Assembly: GCA_045587385.1 (NCBI GenBank)
Contig: JAZNCE010000014.1
Coordinates: 1-29,496, forward strand
Origin: SVQP01 sp045587385
GTDB taxonomy: Bacteria > Bacillota > Clostridia > Oscillospirales > CAG-272
Direction of reading: 5' to 3'
DNA: 29,496 nt
How positions within the stretch are numbered: the stretch's first letter is position 1; each line of letters begins with the position of its first letter. The notes beneath the pieces were generated by a model. It was not told the DNA's origin, made no database searches, and saw only the letters and a list, made by a program, of their open reading frames with translations. Below, in pieces: positions 20,394 through 27,908 of the stretch. The translations under genes were made by a program, and so were the position numbers.

Positions 20394-22361
20394 ATGCAAG
20401 AAAAAGAGAATCTTACCCCCGAAAAAGAAAACGTATATGACGAAAGCCAAATTCAGGTGCTTGAGGGTCTGGAAGCGGTCAGAAAGCGTCCCGGTATGTA
20501 TATCGGTACGACCTCGATCCGCGGCTTGCATCACCTGGTTTACGAGATCGTGGATAACTCCATCGACGAGGCACTTGCGGGATATTGCGATACCATTCGC
20601 GTGACCATCAATCCCGATAACAGTGTGACCGTTGAGGATAACGGCAGAGGTATCCCTGCAGGTATGCACGCAAAAGAGGGCATTCCCACGCCCGAGGTGG
20701 TATATACCATTCTGCACGCGGGTGGTAAATTCGGCGGTGGCGGCTATAAGATCGCGGGCGGCTTGCACGGCGTTGGTGCATCGGTCGTAAACGCGCTTTC
20801 GGAATGGCTGGAGCTTGACGACTCGGTGGACGGCGTCCATTATACCGAGCGTTTTGAGCGCGGCTTTGTGGCGCGTCCCTTCCGCTGCGAGGGTGAATGC
20901 CCCGAGCGTCCGCACGGCGTAAAGGTCACCTTCAAGCCTGACCCCACCATTTTTGAAGAAACCGTATTTGATTACGATATTCTGCTCAATCGCTTGCGCG
21001 AGCAGGCGTTTCTGAACGCGGGCGTGCACCTTGTTTTGTGTGATGCACGCGTTGCCGAGGGCGAAGAAATGAAGGTAGCCGACCTGCAGTTTGAAGGCGG
21101 TATTTCCACCTTTGTTGAGTACCTGACCGAGTCCAAGCATTGCGATCCCGTACACCGCGACGTCATTTACATGAAGGCGGAAAAGGACACCAGCGTTGCC
21201 GAAATTGCTTTGCAATACAACGATTCCTACAGCGACGTGATCATGACCTTTGCCAACAACATGAACACCATTGAGGGCGGTACGCACGAGACCGGCTTTA
21301 AGTCGGGGCTGACGCGCGTGCTCAACGATTACGCACGCAAGAACGGCATCTTAAAGGACAGCGACAAGAATCTTTCGGGTGACGACGTGCGTGAGGGTCT
21401 TTGCGCCATCATTTCGGTTAAGCTGGAAAACGCGCAGTTTGAAAGCCAGACCAAGGCAAAGCTGGGTAATTCCGAAATCAGAACCCTGGTGGAAAACACC
21501 GTGGTCAGCAAGCTTGGCGAATATCTGGAGGAAAATCCTTCGGTCGGTAAGATCATTATCGAAAAATCGCTTGCAGCATCGCGCGCACGTGAGGCGGCAA
21601 GAAAGGCACGCGAGACCGCGAGAAGAAAGGGTCTTTTCGAGGGCTCTTCTCTGCCCGGTAAGCTGGCGGACTGCCAGGACAGAAACACCGAATTTACCGA
21701 GATCTACATGGTAGAGGGAGATTCTGCAGGCGGTTCTGCAAAGCAGGGACGTAACTCGCGCTTCCAGGCGATCCTTCCTTTGCGCGGTAAGGTCTTAAAC
21801 GTAGAAAAAACCAGACTTGACAAGGTATACGCCAACCCCTCGCTGGTGCCCATCATTCAGGCACTGGGCTGCGGTATCGGCGATGAATTTGATATTACCA
21901 AGCTGCGTTACGGCAAGATCATCATCATGGCGGACGCGGACGTGGACGGCTCGCATATCCGTATCCTGCTTCTCACCTTCTTCTTCCGACACATGCCCGA
22001 GCTGATCAAGCAGGGTCACGTATATCTCGCACAGCCTCCGCTATACAAGGTATATAAGCGCAGCGGCGGTAAAAAGATCGGCGAAAAATACGCCTTCTCG
22101 GACGCTGAACGCGACGTGTATATTGCAGAGCTGGGCGGCAACAACGTGGAAGCGGACCGCTACAAAGGTCTTGGTGAGATGAACCCCGACGAGCTTTGGG
22201 AAACCACCATGGACCCCAGCACCCGTACCATTCTGCGCGTGACCATGGAGGACGCTATGCTTTGCGACCAGACCTTCTCGCTGCTCATGGGCGACAAGGT
22301 GGAACCCAGACGAATTTTCATTGAGGAGAACGCTAAGTTTGCAGAAAACTTGGACATCTGA
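20394..22361 (+). CDS. gyrB: DNA gyrase subunit B
   Basis: A 655-residue ATPase subunit of gyrase, which introduces negative supercoils with GyrA. ATG 20394 follows AAAAGGAA by 8 bases and gives 'QIQVLEGLEAVRKRPGMYIGTT', the normal start of the GHKL domain; an earlier in-frame codon at 20331 lies in repeat copy C. Motifs: ATP-binding 'EIVDNSIDEA', 'GRGIP' and 'GLHGVGASVVNALS', the transducer domain, the Toprim motif 'EGDSAGGSAKQGRNSRFQAILPLRGKVLNVEK', acidic 'DADVDGSHI', and the C-terminal 'RYKGLGEMNPDELWETTMDP' and 'RRIFIEENA'. It is full length. pfkB starts 20 bases later; gyrA is 2.4 kb away instead of adjacent. Confidence 0.98.
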   Translation: MQEKENLTPEKENVYDESQIQVLEGLEAVRKRPGMYIGTTSIRGLHHLVYEIVDNSIDEALAGYCDTIRVTINPDNSVTVEDNGRGIPAGMHAKEGIPTPEVVYTILHAGGKFGGGGYKIAGGLHGVGASVVNALSEWLELDDSVDGVHYTERFERGFVARPFRCEGECPERPHGVKVTFKPDPTIFEETVFDYDILLNRLREQAFLNAGVHLVLCDARVAEGEEMKVADLQFEGGISTFVEYLTESKHCDPVHRDVIYMKAEKDTSVAEIALQYNDSYSDVIMTFANNMNTIEGGTHETGFKSGLTRVLNDYARKNGILKDSDKNLSGDDVREGLCAIISVKLENAQFESQTKAKLGNSEIRTLVENTVVSKLGEYLEENPSVGKIIIEKSLAASRAREAARKARETARRKGLFEGSSLPGKLADCQDRNTEFTEIYMVEGDSAGGSAKQGRNSRFQAILPLRGKVLNVEKTRLDKVYANPSLVPIIQALGCGIGDEFDITKLRYGKIIIMADADVDGSHIRILLLTFFFRHMPELIKQGHVYLAQPPLYKVYKRSGGKKIGEKYAFSDAERDVYIAELGGNNVEADRYKGLGEMNPDELWETTMDPSTRTILRVTMEDAMLCDQTFSLLMGDKVEPRRIFIEENAKFAENLDI

Positions 22362-22380
22362 TTTCGATCACTTCATTCAT

Positions 22381-23349
22381 ATGCGTCCGCAAGGGCACGT
22401 GCTGGCAGTTTGTCTGCACCCCGCGCTGGACGTGACCATCTATACAAAAAACGGCAAGGAGATCAGCCGAACCCAGACGCTTGGCGGCAAGGCGATCAAT
22501 CTTGCCCGTATGCTGCACGCGCTGGGTGCAAGGGTAACGTTGCTTGCCCCCGACGACCAGGACGGGCAGACGGGAGAGATGCTTGCTGGCTGCGGCTTTG
22601 ACTGTGAGTTGATTTTGACCAACCTATCTCTGCGCCATAACTACAAATACGTGGACGAGGACGGCACGACGCGCGAGGACAACGGCAGCGCGGGTACACT
22701 TTCTCCACAGCACTATCAACAGCTTTTGCACAGAATTGTCGACATGTGTCGCAGTTCGTGTCGTACCAAATGTCGTACTGACCAAATTTCGCACGTTGCC
22801 CTGTGCGGAAGTTTTCCACAGGGTGTGGAAAAAGGTGTGTATAAGTCATTGATTGCACAATTGCATGCGCTTGACATTGTCTGTGTGACGGATGCGTCGG
22901 GAGAGCCTCTTTCCCTTGCAGTACAAGGAAAACCGAGTCTTATCAAGCCAAACTTGGAAGAATTTTGCGCCACCTTTGCGCAAGATATGACTGTGTTGAA
23001 AACTGTGGAAAACGCTTATAACGCAGTTTACGATGCTTATTTGCGTACCGGCGTGCAGATTCTTTGCTCCATGGACGCACGCGGCGCAATATACGCGGGC
23101 GGCGAGGGTGTATACACCGTGCAAAGCCCCTCGGTCAAGAAAATCGGCAGCTTTGCGGGTGCGGGAGACACCATGCTTGCGGCATTTCTTTATGCGCGCA
23201 TGCTGTGCGCAGCTCCCATTGCGGACGCTTTGCGCTTTGCTTCTGCTTCGGCTACTGCCAAGGTGCGCTTGCCTGCGGGCGTGCTGCCGACAATAAAACA
23301 GATCTATACCGAATGGGAACAGACCAACGTAAGGAAAGGCGGAGCATGA
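22381..23349 (+). CDS. PfkB-family sugar kinase (1-phosphofructokinase / tagatose-6-phosphate kinase type)
   Basis: A 322-residue cytoplasmic kinase. ATG 22381 is used, but it lacks a ribosome site; GTG 22399, with a weak AAGGG, would also keep the conserved start 'LAVCLHPALDVTIY'. Motifs: N-terminal 'TLGGKAINLARMLHALGA' (33-50, family GGKG.N..R.L..LG), 'LCGSFPQGV' (141-149), 'IKPN' (188-191), and the catalytic 'GAGDTMLAAFL' (260-270, base Asp263). These fit the FruK/LacC group, which phosphorylates fructose-1-phosphate or tagatose-6-phosphate; the exact substrate is not decided. Residues 123-134 form an odd Cys-Arg-x-x repeat (three times four residues) that looks like an insertion and coincides with a cluster of DnaA boxes. 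It overlaps mreC by four bases and is co-transcribed with it. Confidence 0.87.
   Translation: MRPQGHVLAVCLHPALDVTIYTKNGKEISRTQTLGGKAINLARMLHALGARVTLLAPDDQDGQTGEMLAGCGFDCELILTNLSLRHNYKYVDEDGTTREDNGSAGTLSPQHYQQLLHRIVDMCRSSCRTKCRTDQISHVALCGSFPQGVEKGVYKSLIAQLHALDIVCVTDASGEPLSLAVQGKPSLIKPNLEEFCATFAQDMTVLKTVENAYNAVYDAYLRTGVQILCSMDARGAIYAGGEGVYTVQSPSVKKIGSFAGAGDTMLAAFLYARMLCAAPIADALRFASASATAKVRLPAGVLPTIKQIYTEWEQTNVRKGGA
22701..23012. promoter_or_regulatory. DnaA-box cluster inside pfkB
   Basis: Five matches to TTWTNCACA lie within 290 bases of coding sequence: TTTTGCACA 22724-22732, TTTTCCACA 22812-22820, and on the - strand TTTTCCACA at 22824-22832 and 23004-23012 and TTATACACA at 22836-22844. A near match TTCTCCACA is at 22701-22709. 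About two would be expected by chance in the whole 29-kb window. Between them TGTCG recurs at 22737, 22747, 22759 and 22771 (steps of 10, 12 and 12), twice as TGTCGTAC, the 8-mer that forms the inverted repeat in oriC. TGTCGTACCAAA is identical in both places. Confidence 0.6.
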
Positions 23350-24212
23350 AATATATTAAAAATAAAATATTGATCGTGTCCTTGACCTTGGCACTTTGCG
23401 CGTCTACCGTATTTTCGGTATTCTACTTTTTGGGAATACAAAATATTCCCGCAGCCATGGTGCAGGACGCTATGGCACCCTTTCAAAACGCGCTGACGCG
23501 CGTTTCGGACGCCTTTGACGGCTATGCGATCTATTTTTCCAATATGCGCGAGCTTTACGAAGAAAATCAAGCACTCAAGGATCGCGTGGAAATCTTGGAA
23601 AATCAGCTGCACGATGCCGAGCTTGCCGTGGGTGAGAACGCCGCCTTGCGCGATTATCTCGGTGTGCGCGACAGATACGAATCCTTCTCTGCCGTCAGCG
23701 CACAGGTGCTTGGTCGCAGCGACGGCACCTATCTGCAATATCTGACGCTGGATAAGGGCACCTCGTCCGGCATTCGTGAAAATATGGCTGTCATTACCGA
23801 GCACGGCGTCGTTGGCTACGTCTACGAGGTCAGCACCAATTCCTGCCGTGTCAAAACGCTTTTGCAGTACGATACCGGTGTGGGCGTGTACGTGCAACGC
23901 TCGGGCGACGTGGGTATGACAGATTGTCCCTACGCCATGGGGCAACAGGGGCTTTTGCGCGTGATCTATCTGCCCGAGGATGCGTCCTTGCAGATCGGTG
24001 ACCGCGTGGTCACGGGTGATCTTGGCGATATTTACCCCTCAGGGTTGACCGTGGGGCACGTCATTGAGATCATGCCCGACACCTATAACCGTTCGCTGAC
24101 CGCAACCATCAAGCCCGCTGTGGATTTTGAAAATCTGGAGCAGGTGTTCGTTGTGATCGGATTTGTGGAAAAAGTACCGAAATCTACCGAAACAGAGGCG
24201 GTACAGCCATGA
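23346..24212 (+). CDS. mreC: Rod-shape-determining protein MreC
   Basis: A 288-residue membrane protein that links MreB to PBP2 and activates it in the elongation complex. ATG 23346 overlaps the pfkB stop (ATGA), with AAGGAAAGGCGGA before it. A basic N-terminus and one membrane helix (about 7-30) precede a coiled coil (65-105) and the paired beta domains (115-275), with 'LDKGTSSGIRENMAVITEHGVVGYV' and 'GDRVVTGDLGDIYPSGLTVGHV', the typical MreC core motifs. A short Thr/Glu tail ends it. A longer upstream reading frame inside pfkB is rejected. mreD overlaps its stop by four bases. Confidence 0.93.
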   Translation: MKYIKNKILIVSLTLALCASTVFSVFYFLGIQNIPAAMVQDAMAPFQNALTRVSDAFDGYAIYFSNMRELYEENQALKDRVEILENQLHDAELAVGENAALRDYLGVRDRYESFSAVSAQVLGRSDGTYLQYLTLDKGTSSGIRENMAVITEHGVVGYVYEVSTNSCRVKTLLQYDTGVGVYVQRSGDVGMTDCPYAMGQQGLLRVIYLPEDASLQIGDRVVTGDLGDIYPSGLTVGHVIEIMPDTYNRSLTATIKPAVDFENLEQVFVVIGFVEKVPKSTETEAVQP

Positions 24213-24763
24213 AAAAAATTGTTTTCTTGCATGCAATTTCATCTCTTGGCTGCGTCCTTGGCGGTATTTTACTGTGTGCGGTACAAACCTCATTTTTACC
24301 CCATTATCTGAACGACGCATTTTTCGTGCCCGACCTGCTGCTTTGTCTGACTGTCGGACTTGGCGTGCTGGCAGGAGCGCACGGCGGTATATACGGTGCG
24401 TTGTTCGGCATTTATGCCGGTGTGCTGGCTGACAGCACCGCAGGCTGCGGAATTTTTCTTCTGCCGCTTGTTTATATGCTTTGCGGATACGGTGCGCACG
24501 TGTGTGCCGATCTGCTCCCAAACAAAAAATTTTCCGTATACGTTGCCGTCGGTGCGGCAGCAGCTCTTGTGCGTGTCCTGACCGCGGTGATATACGTCTT
24601 TCTCTCGGCAGGCAGCGTGCCGCTGCCCGACGTGGCGAGATACGTGTGCTTTCCCCTGCTTTTGGGGACGCTGCTCGCCCTTTTGCCGACGTATCTTGCG
24701 TCACTTGTGCTGACGCTTCCCATTCGTAAGATCAAACATCAAAACATAGACAAATTTACGTAA
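24209..24763 (+). CDS. mreD: Rod-shape-determining protein MreD
   Basis: A 184-residue integral membrane protein with five or six hydrophobic segments and a basic C-terminal tail. The sequence is poorly conserved in this family, but 'FVPDLLLCLTVGLGVLAGAHGGIYGALFGIYAGVLAD' in the second to third helix fits the MreD pattern (D-L-L ... G ... G-F ... G-L-L-x-D). Position decides the call: it overlaps mreC by four bases (ATGA), as in most bacteria. It works with MreC and PBP2 in lateral wall synthesis. gyrA starts 12 bases after its stop. Confidence 0.85.
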   Translation: MKKIVFLHAISSLGCVLGGILLCAVQTSFLPHYLNDAFFVPDLLLCLTVGLGVLAGAHGGIYGALFGIYAGVLADSTAGCGIFLLPLVYMLCGYGAHVCADLLPNKKFSVYVAVGAAAALVRVLTAVIYVFLSAGSVPLPDVARYVCFPLLLGTLLALLPTYLASLVLTLPIRKIKHQNIDKFT

Positions 24764-24775
24764 GAAGGTATCAAA

Positions 24776-27460
24776 ATGATCAGAAAAGACAAACGAGATC
24801 AGGAATACGAAAATATTCTGTTTGACCAGCAAAAAATCATCGACGTGGGTATGGATAAGGAAGTCAAAAAGTCCTTTATCGAATACTCCATGTCGGTCAT
24901 CATTTCGCGCGCTCTGCCCGACGTGCGCGACGGTCTGAAGCCCGGTCAGCGCCGCGTGCTTTACGCCATGTACGAGGATCACGCCACGCACGACAGACCC
25001 ACCCAGAAGTCTGCAAAGACGGTTGGTAACGTGCTGGGTCGTTATCACCCCCACGGTGACTCCTCGGTCTACGGCACGCTGGTGCGTATGGCACAGCCCT
25101 TCTCGCTGCGTTATCCCTTGGTAGAGGGTAGCGGTAACTTCGGTAGCGTGGACGGCGACCCCCCTGCAGCATACCGTTATACCGAGGCGCGCCTTGACAA
25201 GATCTCCGACGAGATGCTCAAGGATCTGGACAAGGACGTTGTGGTCATGGTACCCAACTACGATAACAGACTGCGTGAGCCCAGCGTACTGCCCGCACGC
25301 TTCCCCAATCTTTTGGTCAACGGTTCTGTGGGTATTGCGGTCGGTATGGCGACCAATATTCCCCCTCACAACCTCTGTGAGACCATCGACGCCACCATTC
25401 ACCGCATTCATAACCCCGAGTGCACCATTGACGAGCTGATGCAGTTTATCAAGGGTCCCGATTTCCCCACCTACGGCACGATCTACGGTACCAACGGTAT
25501 CAAGGAAGCATACCTGACCGGTAAGGGCAAGATCCAGGTGCGCGCAAAGGCAGAGATCGACGAGGAAAATCGCCGCATCATCATCACCGAAATTCCCTAC
25601 ATGGTCAACAAGAGCCAGCTTTGCGAGGCAATTGCCAACCTTGTCAAGGAAAAGCGCGTGGAGGGCATTTCCGATATGCGTGACGAGTCGGGTCGTAACG
25701 GTATGAGAATCGTCATTGAATATAAGAGAGATGCAAACGGACAGATTATCCTCAATCAGCTGTACAAGTATTCGCAGCTGCAGGATACCTGCTCGATCAA
25801 CATGCTTGCCATTGTGGGTAACGAGCCCAAGACCCTCAACCTCTCGCAGATGCTTGACCACTATATCCGTCACCAGGAGTCGGTCATCACCAGACGTACT
25901 CAGCACGAGCTGGACGCTGCTTTGCGTGAGGCGCACATCTACGAGGGTTATAAATTAGCGATTGATAACCTCGACGAGGTCATTAACATTATCCGTGCGT
26001 CCGAGGACCAGCCCACTGCGAAAAAGAACCTGATGGCACGCTTTAACGGTGAGCAGACCGACGACGGCTCGGCTGCTGCGCTCAACCTTGAGGCATTTGC
26101 CATGGCTGAGGATGCGCACCTTTCCGAGGAGCAGGCACAGGCAATCGTTTCCATGACCTTGGGTCGTCTTTGCGGCTTGGAGAGAAAGAAGATTGAAGAA
26201 AAGCTGGCTGCACTCAATGCCGCTATCATTGAATACAGAGCGATCTTGGGTGACATCAACCGCATCCGCGGCATTATTTGCGAGGAAATGACCGAGATCA
26301 AGCGCAGATTCGGTGACGCGCGCCGCACCAGAATTGAGGAATCCGAGGACGATATCGTACTGGAAGATCTGATCGAAAAGCACGATTGCGTGATCACCTT
26401 GACCCACGGCGGCTATATCAAGCGTCAGCCCGCATCCGAATACACCGCGCAGAACAGAGGCGGTATGGGTAAGGCTGCGCTGACCACCAAGGAAGAGGAC
26501 TTTATCGAGAAGGTGGTTGTAGTCCACTCGCACTCCAACTTAATGCTCTTTACCAACCTTGGACGTGTGCAGATGCTGCGCGCATTCATGATCCCCGAGG
26601 CGTCCAGAACTGCCAAGGGCACGCACGTCAATAACGTGCTGGAGCTTGCAGAGGGCGAAAAGATCACGGCTATGATCTCGGTTCACGAGTTTGCAGAGGG
26701 CGAATATCTGACCATGGTGACCAAGCAGGGTATCATTAAGAGAACGCTGCTGACCGAATACGCATACCACCGCAAGGGCGGTAAGATCGCGCTTGCACTC
26801 AGGGAGGGCGACGAGCTGGTGTTCGTGACCCACACCTACGGCTATCCCACCGACCTCATGATCGCAACCAAGCAAGGCAGCGCAGTCAGATTTACCGTTG
26901 ACGACGAGAGCGTGCGCCCGATGGGCAGAACGGCTGCCGGCGTGCGCGGTATCAAGCTGCGTGACGACGATTACGTTGTGGGTGTTGCAACCGTAACCGA
27001 AGGCAAATCGCTGATCACCATTACCGAAAACGGCTACGGTAAGCGTACCGACTTTGACGATTTCCGTCAGATGAAGCACCGCGGCGGCCACGGCGTGACC
27101 TGCCATGCCCTGTCCGACAAGACGGGTCTGCTTTCCGGTATCAATATCGTGGACGATAACGATGACGTTATGATCATTACCGACGCAGGTACCATGATCC
27201 GTACCAGTGCAGCTAACATTCCCACTTACTCCAGAAGTGCGGGCGGTGTACGCGTGATGCGCCTTGCAGAGGGTCAGAAGATCGTCAACTTCACAAAGCT
27301 TGCGCGACAGGACGAGATCGAAGAAGAGATCGTAGAGGCGGAGAATGACGTTATCCACACAGACACGGCAGAGATTGAAATAAACCCCGCAGAGGACGAA
27401 ATTTTGCCCGCTGAGCAGGATATTGAAACCGAGCTGACCGAGGAAAATGCTGAGGAATAA
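24776..27460 (+). CDS. gyrA: DNA gyrase subunit A
   Basis: An 894-residue subunit that breaks and rejoins DNA. ATG 24776 follows AAGAAGGT. The winged-helix domain holds 'YSMSVIISRALPDVRDGLKPGQRR' and catalytic Tyr135 in 'AAYRYTEAR'. The quinolone pocket reads His-Pro-His-Gly94-Asp-Ser96-Ser-Val-Tyr-Gly100; Ser96 matches E. coli Ser83, but the residue equal to Asp87 is Gly100. The tower and coiled-coil regions are intact. The GyrA box at 559-565 reads Gln-Asn-Arg-Gly-Gly-Met-Gly (usual QRRGGKG). The C-terminal beta-pinwheel follows ('VVVVHSHSNLMLFTNLGRV' and later blades), ending in an acidic tail of about 45 residues. It is last in the operon from gyrB, and a strong terminator follows eight bases after the stop. 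It is gyrA rather than parC: a GyrA box is present and it is the only copy next to the origin. Confidence 0.97.
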   Translation: MIRKDKRDQEYENILFDQQKIIDVGMDKEVKKSFIEYSMSVIISRALPDVRDGLKPGQRRVLYAMYEDHATHDRPTQKSAKTVGNVLGRYHPHGDSSVYGTLVRMAQPFSLRYPLVEGSGNFGSVDGDPPAAYRYTEARLDKISDEMLKDLDKDVVVMVPNYDNRLREPSVLPARFPNLLVNGSVGIAVGMATNIPPHNLCETIDATIHRIHNPECTIDELMQFIKGPDFPTYGTIYGTNGIKEAYLTGKGKIQVRAKAEIDEENRRIIITEIPYMVNKSQLCEAIANLVKEKRVEGISDMRDESGRNGMRIVIEYKRDANGQIILNQLYKYSQLQDTCSINMLAIVGNEPKTLNLSQMLDHYIRHQESVITRRTQHELDAALREAHIYEGYKLAIDNLDEVINIIRASEDQPTAKKNLMARFNGEQTDDGSAAALNLEAFAMAEDAHLSEEQAQAIVSMTLGRLCGLERKKIEEKLAALNAAIIEYRAILGDINRIRGIICEEMTEIKRRFGDARRTRIEESEDDIVLEDLIEKHDCVITLTHGGYIKRQPASEYTAQNRGGMGKAALTTKEEDFIEKVVVVHSHSNLMLFTNLGRVQMLRAFMIPEASRTAKGTHVNNVLELAEGEKITAMISVHEFAEGEYLTMVTKQGIIKRTLLTEYAYHRKGGKIALALREGDELVFVTHTYGYPTDLMIATKQGSAVRFTVDDESVRPMGRTAAGVRGIKLRDDDYVVGVATVTEGKSLITITENGYGKRTDFDDFRQMKHRGGHGVTCHALSDKTGLLSGINIVDDNDDVMIITDAGTMIRTSAANIPTYSRSAGGVRVMRLAEGQKIVNFTKLARQDEIEEEIVEAENDVIHTDTAEIEINPAEDEILPAEQDIETELTEENAEE
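27351..27359 (+). promoter_or_regulatory. Perfect DnaA box within the end of gyrA
   Basis: TTATCCACA, the exact consensus, lies in codons for the non-conserved acidic tail of GyrA. It is single and may be chance, but it is one of only two exact consensus sites I found in the window. Confidence 0.35.
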
Positions 27461-27467
27461 TTAAAAT

Positions 27468-27518
27468 ATCATACAAAAAGCAGAAGTCTTTGATCAAGGC
27501 TTCTGCTTTTTGTATGAT
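27468..27518 (+). terminator. Strong terminator of the gyrB-gyrA operon
   Basis: A perfect 19-base-pair stem (27468-27486 with 27500-27518) with a 13-base loop; the T-run lies inside the 3' arm. It begins eight bases after the gyrA stop. The core AAAAGCAGAAG and its complement are identical to the terminator at 12709. Confidence 0.85.
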
Positions 27519-27540
27519 GGAATATTACGCGCATAAACCG

Positions 27541-27767
27541 TTCGTATTCGCGTTCTCCCCCCTCGCGCTTGGCACAGGGCAGCGCGTATTATCCCCCCTC
27601 CCGGAGGGGGGCAATGAAGGTGGCAATGCACTTTGCAAACCACTCACTCAACCGACGACGGCAACTTTTTTTGTTCACGAGCGGACGACTGATCAAGCCC
27701 CCCTCCGGGAGGGGGGAATATGAGCGCTGCCCTGTGCCAAGCGCGAGGGGGGAGAGCGCGAATAGAA
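27541..27767. repeat. Fold-back element with long inverted arms
   Basis: The arm 27541-27612 and the arm 27697-27767 are imperfect inverted copies of each other (about 70 bases each). They share the core CCCCCCTCGCGCTTGGCAC and AGGGCAGCGC, and each ends at the inside in a CCCCCCTCC/GGAGGGGGG hairpin. The 84 bases between them carry no gene. Frames through the arms translate as repetitive Pro/Leu/Gly-rich peptides with no ribosome site. The rest of the gap, 27768-27860, shows nothing. Confidence 0.75.
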
Positions 27768-27860
27768 TGAATTTTTGACCGTGATGTGGTGACAATTCCT
27801 TGCTATTACCGCTTATTCCCCATCCCCATGGTTTTGTTCTTTTCTCTTTATCATCCACGC

Positions 27861-27887
27861 AAAAAGGGCTCTCCCGAAGGAGAGCCC
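27861..27887 (-). terminator. Terminator of the right-edge secreted protein gene
   Basis: On the - strand a perfect 9-base-pair stem (GGGCTCTCC with its complement, 27887-27866) with a TTCG loop is followed by TTTTT. It lies 21 bases after the stop codon at 27909. Confidence 0.9.
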
Positions 27888-27908
27888 AAATTTGTTTAGC
27901 TTATTATA

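Noticed and set aside
24701..25936. A 411-codon open frame on the - strand opposite mreD and gyrA
   Set aside because: It crosses two well-supported genes and has no motif or ribosome site.
27589..27858. An 89-codon frame on the - strand after gyrA
   Set aside because: It translates the arms of the fold-back repeat.
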